Assembly: GCA_037447655.1 (NCBI GenBank)
Contig: JBBHKE010001661.1
Coordinates: 1-64,000, forward strand
Direction: 5' to 3'
DNA: 64,000 nt
From: Zygnema cylindricum
Taxonomy: Eukaryota > Streptophyta > Zygnematophyceae > Zygnematales > Zygnemataceae
Shown here: positions 21,801-32,689 of the stretch, one piece after another
How the letters are laid out: each line of letters begins with the position of its first letter
Position numbering within the stretch: the stretch's first letter is position 1
The notes under the pieces: generated by a model
What the model was told of the DNA's origin: nothing
Seen by the model: only the letters and a program-made list of their open reading frames with translations
Database searches by the model: none
Made by a program: the position numbers and the translations under genes

Positions 21801-24800
21801 CACATAATAATAACATAAGCCAACACATAAAAACACATGAACATATACACTGACACATAATAGCAGACGTATAATAGTGTGTGCAAATAAGATTAAAATG
21901 AGTAAGTACCAAAAAAAGGAATGCAAATCATGACTAAACACGCATGAGCTCAAATCTTCACTTTGCCGCCTCCGTCAACCATCCAAACAAGAAGTAGGCT
22001 TTTGTTCCATCAGTCAATGGGAATGATATTTGTCAGTACTTCCAGTCTTTGGTCTAGACAATAAACTGAATTATACAGTTTGTGTTTTAGAACGGGAAAC
22101 ATTTCACCACCTGTTATTCATCCTATTTTGACATGATTATAGCATTTTATAGTAATAAAATGTCATCGTTACGACAATTCTGAAGTTTGATGCACATTAA
22201 AGGTTGGGCAATTAGTCCCAATCACAACATCAACCATTAAATTGTTGACAAATGACGGGTTTTGCATAAAGGTAATTTAGCAAAAAGGTAAAAAAACCTC
22301 ACCGTGGATCAAGCAAAAACTCTTTTGGGGCATAATTGATACCAACTCTAAGATCGGCCGCGGCTCCCAAATCAATGATTTTCAACAACCCTGTTTCTGT
22401 AATTGATGCCAAAAAAAAAAAAAAAAAACAAACCTTAATAATGGGAACAGTAACAAAGGCAAAACATTTAGTTGATCATACTGGCAATGGCACTTAAGTC
22501 AGTTGACATTTTTAAGTAGATAAACAAACTCCTAATGCATGTACTTAGTGAAAATGATGTTTCGAGGCTTGTGATACGTGCACCTTGTGAAAAAAATGTT
22601 GTTTTTAAGTTGAAGATGTGTTTGCATTGCAGAAAAAATAATGTTTTTAAGACTTGTGATGTATGTACCTTACAAAAAAATGATGTCTAGAAGCTTACAA
22701 TGCATGTACTTAGCCAAAAAAAAAAGTTTTTGCAGCTTATGATGTATGTACCTTGTGAAAAAATAATGTTCTGAGGTTTAATATCCCGATGAACTATTCC
22801 AACCGCGTGGAGACCGTTTAAGGCTGTCAACAGTTGTGCCATTAACACTCGAATTATTTCGGTTTCCCTTCGAATTCCCCGAGGCAAAATCCCAGCTCTA
22901 GGTCCTAGCACTGCCTCCTCTACCTGCCAAAATACAAGTAAATTAACTGAGAATTTTACAAGCATGTGATTTACCCAACAAAGCAAAACAAAAAAAAACA
23001 AAACAAAACAAACCAAAACAAAACAAACCAAACCAAAATAAAGCAAAACAAAAATCCAATAGAAGTGTACCCTGTACAAGAATTCACAGAAAAATAGCGA
23101 GTGAGATTAAGAAAATCAGCAGGTAAATAGTTGGTTTCTGTATATTCTGTAATAGAATCTTATGCATACTAATGGATGTCTCTGGTCCCACAACAATCCT
23201 CTTTGTTAAGTTTGGATAACATTTCCCATACATGGCAATCCCAAGCTAAAATGAAAGGCCACTAAAACCTAAAGAAAAACCCGAAAACCAGATAAGTCTT
23301 TGGACATGTAAATCCATCAAAGAAATCAAGTAGATAGAGTTCCGGGAAACTAAAGAGTGCAGCTCACATTATATGGAAACTCCTTGCTGGCAAGTAAATC
23401 GGCCAATGTATTCTCTCCTTCAAATCGCCATACAAGCCAAAACTCACCATTTCCCTTGGCTTTCTTCGAGTTCTATACAGTCAAACCCATTGTGAAAATA
23501 TCATTACAGAGGTCCAAAAAATGTTCATATGGTGAAACCAGTCTAACCAAATCTCATGCGAATCTCCTGAGTTATCTCACTAGTCTTGTTACAATAGAAG
23601 ATTGATTTAAAACTACGTGAATGAATGATTTTCTGTCGATCTTTCCACTGGCGAACAAATAAGATACATTTTTACAACAGCAATCCAGTTAATTTGTAAT
23701 CCTACTAGGCTTTCTGTCCACTCATTCATTCTCTCACTAACTGCCCAACCCATTTCATCATCTTAAGCTTAAAGGACAGGCAATAGCATAGGCAAGGATA
23801 TACTATCATTCACTTCCAAAAAACACGTTTTACCACCACCTTAAAAAACACTACATACTATAAGTCGCCTCAAAAAAAGACCAGATATTACCACTCACCT
23901 ACGAATTATACACAGTAACTAATCTCCAGAAAACACTACGCTATCATTCACCTTCACTCCAAAAAACACAATATATTATCACTCACATCCAAAAATCCAT
24001 AGATAAAGTCGGCACAACTGCCAGGACAGGCTCTTCTGACTCTTTCATTCATCCAAATCTCCACGGCTCCAAATTCATTTGCTCTTTTCACCACAAGAGC
24101 TTCATCCTGAAACCCAGCTTGTACAAAATATGAAATGAGTTTGATAAAAATTATACAAGTTCAATTAGGATGAACGACTTAGAGCAACACAAGTTTGATT
24201 TGAAAAACGAGTTTAATCAGAATAATACGAGAATGACAAAATTTTAATCAGAGGACAAGAGTTGAAGATCGTTAGCTGACGTTCAAAAAAATGTATAATA
24301 ACTTTCTTTCAGGAGGGCAATGCTCAATCAATGTGGGTTGCCAAAAGTTTTGATGACAGAAATAATGGTCTCAATGATGAAAATCTTAACTTAAATATGA
24401 ACAGCCTTCACTTTCCAAACAGCAGCAAACATTCTCTGAGGTTGAATTCAGCCATAGTTCTAATGAGCGAAAACCTTTGGAAACACTATATCTGATAACC
24501 TTGCATTATACACGCATTTAACTGTTAAATACAAGTGTAACAGAGGGAACAAACAATAAAAGTTTCACTTCCACCCTTTAACCAACTCCTGGAAACCTCC
24601 AGATTTCTTACATACCTTTAGCTTTATCGTGTACCGAAAAGGGCGGCCGAATAATTATTCATATTCAAAACAAAGATATTAAGGAAACAAATACACAGCC
24701 ATGATGTTTCCGTTCTTCTGATTTTTATTTTCACCTTTTGTACGAAATACATCAAATGTATACAGTTTTGAAATCGCAACATGAGATGGCTATGGTTGAA

Positions 24801-27800
24801 ACCTTAATATGTAATGCAGTGCATAAAATATTCAAGTAAAACCGTGCCAAAAATTTACAAAACAATAATTAGTAGATTATACTAGCCGACGGGGCAAACA
24901 AATCTTAGGTGCCTTCGATTTGCAGCCTGTGTTTTACTTAGTGAGGACCATAACAATTTCCCTACATATACCATCTATTATCAAACTTAAAAAGCCTAAA
25001 CCACGCTAATTTGACACATAAAGCTGCTATTTTAGGCATCGACTTCTATTAAGACCAAACTTGTGTTTGTATGGATAACACTGAACAGCAATCCAGCATT
25101 TTCTTTTGGCTCAGAGGCAGTTAGTTTTGCATGAGATATAAACCGTCTACTGCAATCATAATGCCCCGTATTTACTGGAACTGAAACCATAAATAATATT
25201 AACATTATTTTCTGTTCAACGGTGTCTATCCAGGTCATCTCACAATGAACACAACTTACAAAACTATATTTCCTATAGGCAAGGAGTGCTAAAAACGACA
25301 TAAAAAGAGCAGATAGATGGACAGTTTTCTCGACTTTCAGCTCCAATTCCTCACTTCAACGTAATATATTGAGTTCTTTACCCTATGGATGACAACTGGA
25401 CATACATACGTCAAATTCTCCACTCTCCCTTATGGTTTAGCCTTTGAGTCTCTCGCTTCACTTACTGAAACCAACTGAATTTGAGAGTCAATTGAGTTCT
25501 GTATTTAGGCACAACTGTGTAAACGCAGTTGTACAGACCAACTTCAATTATACAAAGAGGAAAACAAAAAAGAAATTTAAGACTCCCATGTCCTTTGGAA
25601 ACATCAGATAGCTCACAGGAACAGCTCAACAGGAGAGACCAAAAAAAAAAAAAGACTTCTACCCCCATCAAACCAACGTGTTTTTTGACAATTGGGACAT
25701 GTGCATATAAGAAGTCCCATAGGGTAATTACACTGAAGAAATTTGCCCTGAAATTGAGGGTGAATCTTACAGTTTACAAGTGAACCGATGTAAAATTACC
25801 CAAAAACTGTACGACTTGAACAATTTGCCCTCAAAACAAGGGTATTACCCTACCAGTAACAGACTAAAAAGTGCGATACAAAATTGACATTGCTGATATT
25901 TTAAATTGTAACTACAACAGTTTTTGCTATTTCTGAACCATTTAGATGAATCGACACACTAGTAATTGCACCAGCCCTTTTTTTGAGCGATTGCACACAA
26001 GCCTTTTTGACCAAATGTAATGTTAAATTATCATTGCTTTGAATAAAATAGTCCATCAACGTCACATTGAATTAGTGTGGCCAAGTTTAAACTTGAGTTA
26101 CCAATGTTGCAAAATCAACAATAAAAAATTGCGACAAGAAGTTGCTCGCATACTGAAGGAGGGGGCTTCACATAAATTGAAGCGTCAATTGTTTCCGAAA
26201 AACAAAACCATTTACCTTATGGAAAATATTTGAACTTATTAGGCACAATCCGAGCTTGAATAAATTCAGTTATTTCTTCAGATACATTTGTCTCATAATG
26301 CAGTCAAAAAAAAATAATGTGTCACTCCGAAAAAGACATAATAGAAAGCAAATGGCACAAAGGCATGTATCATAACCATACTCAGACAGCTCAGATGATT
26401 TACAAAAACTATTTTAACAGTTTTTAAAAGAGCAGATTTATATAAACTGTTTTATAAGTATTAAAAATAGTCTGTCAAAGAACCCATGCTTACTTGATTC
26501 TCACTGGAATTGGAATATGCACGAGTCAAATTATAGACCTAATCAGACAGCCCAAAAGTCTTATAAAAACTATTTTAACAGTTTTTAAAATAATAAATTA
26601 ATATAAAATATTTTATGAGTTTTAAGATAGCCTTGAAAAGCACCCACACTTAGCTTGATTCTCATTGGAATTGGAGAAAGAAGCTGATTCAATCAACAAT
26701 TGAAATGAATAAAAAAAATAAACTTCAAAAAGAAAGGGAAGACTGGTTTCACAACAATAAATGAAAATTTCAACCCACCTTTCCGGCAGCAGGTCTTGTG
26801 TAGGAAGCTTTATATACAGTACCGTAAGCTCCCTCCCCAATCTTTTTTCCCAGAATCAGATCATTCTGCAAAAAATCCCCACAAAAAAAAGTAAACAAAC
26901 AAACAGGAAAAAGAAACATTGAAAGGTAAATTTCTTGAAAAACTGAAAAAGAAAAATAATCTGTCACTCACTTGAAGGCCTTACTCCCTCCTTTCCCCTC
27001 TTCTCATTTCCCTCTCCCTCTCTCCCTTCTCCCCTCTCCCTCTCCCCTCTCCCTCTCCCCCCTCCCTCTCCCACCTCCCTATGTTTATCTATTTTTGTCC
27101 CTCCTCCCTTTTTTTTGGTTCTTTTTTTTTTCGGGCAGCATCCGAAAGAAAAATTTCACCCCTTGGGATCTGCCCGGATTGCCTCCTTGGGATTGGCCGA
27201 TTGCCGAGTGGTCGTGGTTCCCTTGGGCGAGGGAAAAAATCGAATAACTCCAAAAATTTTCGGATCGAAAAGATTTTTTCGAGGGAGAATCGGGTCTCGA
27301 GATCGAAAATCGGATTCCGTTTTAGATTCTTCCGTTGTAAATTTTTCCTTAAAAGGTTTTTCCGTTACGGATAACAGAGGGAGTTCTATTAGGGATCGCG
27401 AAGGGACTTTTGTCGGGGATTACGGAGAGTTTATTGGAGACTCCGTTGGAGATTACGGAGGAGATTATGTTGGGGATTCCATCGGAGATCACGGAATTGA
27501 TTACAGAGGAGATTTTTTTCGGGATTCTGTTACAAATTCCATTCAGGATGAGGATGTTTTGAGGGATTCCGTTGAAAGTTCCGTTAGATTTTCTTTAAAT
27601 GATTCCCTTACAGATCAAGTTAAAAATTCCGTCAGAGATTCCGTTGTACGTTCTGTTAAAGATTGCATTAACAATTCCGTTAAAGATTCTGTTACAGATT
27701 CAGTTAGGGATTTTGACAGGAATTCCAATGATTTTGAGACAAAAGAGGGAGGAGGGGAAGGGAAAGGACAAGATTTGGAAGAAAATGGCGATTTTTTCTT

Positions 27801-29846
27801 TTTCGACTCGCTGCCCGGATCTTCTCTTTTGGATGACGACGAGGGAAATTTTGCCTTCGATCGGCCAAATCATGGAGAAGAAAATAGTTCTCGAGCAGCT
27901 AAAAGAACGGAGGACAGAAAAGACAAAAAAGATTGGTTCGTTTTACCAGATTGGAAACTGGAAAATTCGGAAACGGATTCGGAAATGATTCCGGATTGGA
28001 TAGTTTTTCCGCCCGGAACCGCTTTACTTTATCCGAGTGAAAATGCGAAAGATCTTTTAGATTTTGTAAAAATTTTGGAGCTCAGGCAGGTCGAAAAAAG
28101 TTTAAAATCGTCGCGGATTAGCAAAAAATCACAATTTTGTGATAAAACGACAGAAAAACCGGAAGAAAAAACAGAAAAAAACGGACATTTAGCGTCTGAA
28201 AATGGTGTGGATCGAACCAATGGAATAAATTGTTTGGAAAACAAATATTCGGACCAGAATTTGAGTTTTTTCGATAAAAAAGGTATTGTTTTGAATAGAA
28301 GTGACGATAAAAGAAAAAAATATGATGAAAAAGATACAAATGGATATTTGGAGGTTTCCAAAAGATCCTTCGAAAACGGAAAATCCGATGCGTTTGGATC
28401 CACTGAAAAAGACGAATCGGGGCGATCAGATAACGACAAAATGAGGTTTTCAGAAAAAGACAAAATGCGGGTTCCAGAAAAAGACAAAACAAGTATATCA
28501 GAAAAGGACAAAACAAAAACAGCCGAAACGTGTTCCATAGCTGTAAATAGTGTACATAAAAACGAAGAAAAAATTGGAGAAAAAAGTGAAGGTAAAAACA
28601 GAGAAGAAGATGGAGAAGAAAATGAAGAAAAAAACGGAGAAAAAAATGGAGAAAAAAATGGGGTTTTCGAAAAACCAAAACATTTAATCGTTTTGGACGG
28701 TACTTGGCCGAAAGCGAGAAGAATTTATTGCCAAAATCCGTGGTTAAAAAATTTACCGCATTTTATACTTCCCTCCACAAACACTCCTTCAAGATATAAA
28801 TATATTCGAAGACAACCAAAAGTACGTCTCTCTCTCTCCATCTCCATCTCCCTTGCCCTCGCCCTTGCCCTCGCCCCACCTTTTCCCTCTCCCTCTCCCT
28901 CACATCGACATTTGACGCAAAAAATTAACTCCGTTTTCTAAAATTCTAAATTTTGAATTTTTGTAACTTAATCCTTCTTTTTATTTGTCGCTCTCTCCGC
29001 CCTTGCCACAACACCGTTGTTTTTTTCCTCTTTCACATTTTTTCTGCTTTTTTTTTGTCGTTCTTTTTTGTTTCTTTTCATGCAATTTTTTTATCGACAG
29101 GCGATACGAAAAATTTATTCTAAAAGTTAAATTTTCCCTCCTCCATATCTTGCTTGTCCCCTTATAATGACTTTTTATTTTGTATACGTAATTTTTTTTG
29201 AGTTCCCTGTTTTCCCATTTATTTTCAACATTTTTTATGTTTTTTAATTTTTGTTTTTGTTTTTTTAGGCGGAATTTTTATCGACTGTCGAAGCGATAAT
29301 TTTGGCGTTAAATATTTTGGAACCAGAAACCGAAGGATTCGAAAATATTTTGACCGTTTTTGATTCGATGGTCGAGGATCAAATTCGATGCATGAAAAAT
29401 AACGGAAAAAAACCAAAAAAGGGGAATAAATTGTAGAAAAAAAATAGAGAAATTTTTTAGACAAAAATGTTTAGAGAAAAAAAATTTAGAGAAGTTTTTT
29501 TTAGGGATTCAAATTTCAGGGAATAAAATTGTAGGAAATAAAAAACGCAGGAGATAAGTCTTTCAAAAAAATTATTCTAAAATTTTTTAACTGAGTAATT
29601 GAAAAAAAATGGTAGAAAAAAACAGTAAAGTGGAATTGGATAAACAATTTTGAAATATTACCGAAGAAGGGAGGGGAAAATTTTAGAAAAGGTAGAAAAA
29701 TATAACTTTGAATTAAAGTGTAAAATTAGTTTAAAAAAATTTAAAATCGGTTTAAAAAATTCATCGATATAAATGTGGAGATAACTTTGCTATTCTTTTT
29801 CTTTTGTTATAACAAAGTTCAAAAATGAAGTCTTTGTTTCTTCCTA

Positions 29847-29899
<53 letters not shown>

Positions 29900-31035
29900 T
29901 CTCTCTCTCTCTCCCTCTCTCTCTCTCTCTCCCTCTCTCTCTCTCTCTCCCTCTCCCTCTCCCTCTCTCCCTCACCCTCTCCCTCTCCCTCTCTCTCCCT
30001 CTCCCTCTCCCTCTCTCCCTCACCTTCTCCTTATCTCTCTCTCTCTCTCCCTCTCTCTTCTTTATCCCCTCTGGCTTTTTCTGTGTCCATCCCTCCCCGT
30101 ACCCTCCTGTCTTGTCACAACCTTTCCCCTCCCAGCTCCTTCCCTGTCCCTCCCTTCTTTCCTCTCTGTCCCGTCCCCATCTCCAAATTGTCTCTCCCTC
30201 CCTCCCTCTCTCCCTTCATCCCTCCCTCCATCCTCCCACCCTCCCACACCTTTGATCCCTTCTGTCGCAGAACCTCCTCCAACGGCGCCAAAACAAACAT
30301 ATCCCAGAATCCCGGCGCAACACCTGGCGTTGACCACAAATAAGCTCCCATGATGGCGAGAAGCGATATTCCTCCGGCCGTCAGTTTGAACTGATCGCTA
30401 GCTGGCAATGTACTTCTGTACACTATGTCCCCACACTCCATTACCGTACAAGGCAATCCTACTCCTACTCCCAGTGGGAGGTTGCCAATTGTACTAGCAG
30501 CTAAATTGACCACACTCGCATGTATATTTCCACCAACACTTGTAGCTATATTTCCGACTAAATCGACTCCAGTAGAAGAAAAAAATTTGCTAAGATTGGT
30601 AGCTACATCGCTGCTAGCAGCTATATTCCGTACAATTGTAGGCAAATTTCCACCAATGGAAGCTATATTTCCGACTAAATTACCTCCGATAGTAGAAGAA
30701 GAAACATTGTTAAGATTGGTAACGACATCGGCAATAACATCTGGTCCAGCTAACAAGCAACGGACTTGCTGGAATCTGGAACTCCGGAATCTAAAACTGG
30801 AAGGTGGTAAGCTTCTCGTGAAAGAGAGTCTTCCGTACAAGAGGTTGGATACTTGGTAGTTAGAGTTTGCAAAAGAGTTTTTGGGAATGAATTGAGATTG
30901 TATGGAAAAATCCTGCTTCCTGGATAAAAATTGTTTTGCATTAGATTGACTCTGTAACCGATTTTGAGACCTAGTGATGAAGTGTGTGCTATCTAGTGTG
31001 GAGATATTTGTACTGTAAAATATTTGTACAGCCAT
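18822..31035 (-). CDS. STN7: STN7 thylakoid protein kinase, ten exons
   Basis: STN7 is the thylakoid Ser/Thr kinase that phosphorylates LHCII in state transitions, activated through the cytochrome b6f complex when plastoquinone is reduced. Exons on the minus strand: 31035-30250, 26865-26779, 24106-23987, 23472-23368, 22923-22752, 22396-22303, 21778-21685, 21381-21325, 20056-19652, 18980-18822. All introns are GT-AG and all phases fit, giving 692 residues. Visible parts: plastid transit peptide (about 1-95), lumenal Cys pair LPCTVMEC (C196, C201), membrane segment (about 218-238), glycine loop GEGAYG (272-277), Lys298, HRD (411-413), DLG (432-434), and a tail ending WWNRWQS. DLG in place of DFG is normal for this family. 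The protein exceeds the 562 residues of Arabidopsis STN7 mainly at its N-terminus. I see no break, so the gene should be functional. STN8 lacks this lumenal leader, so STN7 is the better name. Confidence 0.93.
19652..20056 (-). CDS. STN7: STN7 exon 9: kinase C-lobe
   Basis: 135 residues from [18 protein letters not shown] to [12 protein letters not shown]. The acceptor TTTTACAG|GTTTTTCC and the donor TTTCGG|GTATGA keep the frame with exons 8 and 10. It carries the conserved C-lobe segment [12 protein letters not shown] and [13 protein letters not shown]. Confidence 0.92.
21054..21215. repeat. degenerate short repeats in STN7 intron 8
   Basis: Many variants of a GGTTCAACGGAAATT-type word follow each other in this part of intron 8 (20057-21324). 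No coding or RNA signature is seen. Confidence 0.5.
22530..22785 (-). repeat. tandem array of the exon 5 splice donor
   Basis: About six units of 39-44 bp run from inside exon 5 into intron 5 of STN7. The exonic unit holds the real donor, CACAAG|GTACAT. The downstream units are degenerate copies of the same junction, some of which still read CAAG|GTGCAC or TAAG|GTACAT. Confidence 0.7.
23795..24000 (-). repeat. tandem array of the exon 3 splice donor
   Basis: Intron 3 of STN7 begins with several degenerate copies of its own junction, TTTTTGGAT|GTGAGTGATAATA, such as TTTTTTGGAGTGAAGGTGAATG and TTTTTTGGAAGTGAATGATAG. Units are about 30-50 bp. Confidence 0.6.
26383..26703. repeat. 161-bp tandem duplication in STN7 intron 2
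   Basis: Two diverged copies start CAGACAGC at 26383 and 26544, each with ACTATTTTAACAGTTTTTAAAA and TTGATTCTCANTGGAATTGGA. Intron 2 (24107-26778) otherwise shows nothing coding on either strand that I can support. Confidence 0.7.
26982..27075. repeat. CCCTCT-rich pyrimidine tract
   Basis: A run of CTCCCT words just upstream of the first recognised DTW-gene exon. Similar runs lie at 28829-28905 and 29849-30240, all pyrimidine on the plus strand. Confidence 0.85.
27139..29436 (+). CDS. DTW-domain protein, nested in STN7 intron 1
   Basis: Exons 27139-28821 and 29269-29436 (donor AAA|GTACGT, acceptor TTTTTTAG|GCG) encode a DTW-domain protein. The family (TapT, DTWD1/2) transfers the aminocarboxypropyl group of S-adenosylmethionine to uridines in tRNA. 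Visible motifs in order: [22 protein letters not shown] (27139 on), [15 protein letters not shown] (about 28020), [13 protein letters not shown] with the DTW-type signature (about 28690), [10 protein letters not shown] joined by splicing to [19 protein letters not shown]. Long low-complexity insertions separate the first three motifs. The first exon has no ATG near its start and follows a T-rich tract and AG, so an upstream exon with the family's Cys motif must exist or has been lost. I did not find it. The frame is open throughout the recognised parts. Confidence 0.8.
28829..28905. repeat. CTCCCT-rich tract in the DTW-gene intron
   Basis: A pyrimidine repeat directly after the donor at 28822. 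Reading through it adds a short Ser/Leu/Ala-rich tail that I take as intronic. Confidence 0.8.
29437..29848. other. A-rich 3' flank of the DTW gene
   Basis: A/T-rich sequence between the DTW stop and the CT tract, on the non-template side of STN7 intron 1. Short purine-rich direct repeats such as AGGGAATAAAATTGTAGG occur. Probably the 3' untranslated region. Confidence 0.5.
29849..30240. repeat. CT microsatellite tract reaching STN7 exon 1
   Basis: About 200 bp of nearly pure CT/CCCT repeats (29849-30060), followed by a looser C/T-rich stretch that ends at the donor of STN7 exon 1 (30249). In the STN7 transcript this is a GA-rich run at the start of intron 1. Confidence 0.9.
30250..31035 (-). 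CDS. STN7: STN7 exon 1: transit peptide, lumenal repeats, membrane segment
   Basis: 262 residues from ATG at 31035 to the donor AAG|GTGTGG. Residues 1-95 are rich in Ser, Arg, Gln and Phe with few acids, as in plastid transit peptides. Residues 103-142 and 143-182 are two diverged copies of one 40-residue unit (DVxTNL...LVGNIA...GGN...). Then follow [15 protein letters not shown], with the two redox cysteines known in STN7, and the membrane segment ending in [16 protein letters not shown]. The repeat is absent from the STN7 proteins that I know. Confidence 0.9.
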
Positions 31036-31078
31036 AAGGAAAAAAAATTAGCAGCTATGCTGCATTCCTTATGGCTGT
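31028..31078 (-). promoter_or_regulatory. hairpin enclosing the STN7 start codon
   Basis: A perfect 14-bp inverted repeat (31028-31041 and 31065-31078, TTCCTTATGGCTGT and its complement) places the start codon in the 3' arm of a stem. The 23-nt loop holds a second perfect hairpin, GCAGC-TAT-GCTGC (31051-31063). If the transcript starts upstream of 31078, the initiation site would be sequestered. The transcription start is not known. Confidence 0.55.
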
Positions 31079-31631
31079 GCCAAACTGTATTTCAATAAAA
31101 GACTAAAATAGGGATTAATGGTTAAGTCTCCTTAACTATTAAAGTTAACTAGTGACTATTAATGTTAAAGTCTACTTCAACAGTCACAAATATCGTGAGG
31201 AAAAAGTTATACCATTCAAAGCTCTAAGTTCCAACTTGATAGAAGCTCTTTTATGGAATTGTATTTAAAAAGGAAGGAGAAAAAAAAAGTTAGAAAGAAA
31301 GAGAGAGAGATACAGAACTGGACTGTTAAAGTTTAAAAGAGAGTACAAGCAACACTGTCAAGTAAATGGTATCCTCGAAGCAGATTTGGAGAGAAACACC
31401 AATTTTACCAGATTGAATTTTGACAGAAGGTTAATACAACAAATGGTTTCCTCCTAAACACCATGATTACTTTACTCTAAGCCCGTTTTGACTACAGATA
31501 GCAAACTAAAAACAGATAAAAAGAAGAAATTTAGTTGACAACTTTTTCAGAAGTTGACGGATTCCATTACCATTACCATAGGTTCAAAAAACAGAACTTT
31601 CCACAAGTTAAAACTTGCAAGCTCCTCAGTT

Positions 31632-31856
31632 CAGTACACCGTCGATCGTATTTAGCGTGTATGTTTTTTTCGCCACTGAAAACAATTTATCACCGTACAC
31701 ATTTGTCCAATTTTCAGTTAAAGACCGCCATTCGTAAGCTGAGAATGCAACCTTTCAATCGCAACCGTCAGATCCACAATCCAACATGTATGTACGGAGA
31801 AAAGATGTTTTAAGAGAAAAGAAACATACACGCTAAATACGATCGACGGTGTACTG
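31632..31856. repeat. foldback with 35-bp perfect arms
   Basis: The arms 31632-31666 and 31822-31856 are exact reverse complements over 35 bp (starting CAGTACACCGTCGATCG) with 155 bp between them. Inside lies CGCAACCGTCAGATCCACAATC, which recurs in variant form near 32050. It looks like a small inverted-repeat element 0.6-0.8 kb upstream of the STN7 start. Confidence 0.75.
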
Positions 31857-32689
31857 TACTGTAGTTTTGCAATCATGCAGGGATCTGCAGAGACTGTTGA
31901 CATCCAAAAATATTGGTTTCGTATTTTCATGTGTGAACACTACAGTACAGCTCAGTTTCTCGTATATCCCTGTTAGCGTTAAACGTTTTTTATCCACTTC
32001 AATCAACTTCTCTTCGTGCTTATGCGGAAGGGAAAAAAAATTCCTTTCCATCGCAACCGTCAGATTCGTAATCTGAGGCGTGTGCACGGGAAGAGAAACA
32101 GTTTAACGGACGGGAAAATATTCTCGTTAAAAGCGAAACACGGTGGACTGTTCTGTAGTTCCTGGATAACGGAATTGGAAATAGAACATTGTCGGTGGAA
32201 TAGAATCCGGGTTGAACTCAAATCTGCGGTAAGAAAATTTGGGCCACAAAACCTGACCTGTTATCAAAACTTGTGGCTTTAAGATATTTTCCGATTACCT
32301 ATCTGATCTCAAAAATCTTTTGATTTCCGATAGGGTGATGTCAGCCTCCACGAGGCAACGTGGCATATCTGACGGAGAGTTTGAATGACGTGGCACGCAG
32401 CTAGGACCGGCTCTCATCGGAACCTGACCTCTCACCACTGGACACATTCATCAAAGCAATTATTCACGTAGAATTCGTACGAACAGTGACGTGGATAACC
32501 TGCTTTGTTTACAACAGAACGCGCATGTTAAGACCCGAACCTACCCGCCGGACCTGCTACGTAGACGGTACAAACTACAAATTAAGAAGATTTTATTATC
32601 AAAAACCATAGTCCAAAAGTAGGTGAAAGTAGGCCCATACAATATGCCTATTGTATGCAAAACATACAATATAATCTTAAGACCATAGT

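Noticed and set aside
22530-22785. CRISPR-like array
   Set aside because: The units have no conserved repeat with unique spacers, and the context is an intron of a eukaryotic gene.
27115-27138. A start for the DTW protein at 27115
   Set aside because: The codon there is TTG and lies in a T-rich tract that ends in AG; the protein family homology begins at 27139, so this is an acceptor site and not a start.
28029-28678. Phe/Leu-rich minus-strand frames
   Set aside because: They are antisense shadows of the Lys/Glu/Ser-rich part of the DTW gene.
29825-30343. Ser/Leu-rich 172-residue frame
   Set aside because: It is a translation of the CT microsatellite and runs antisense through STN7 exon 1.
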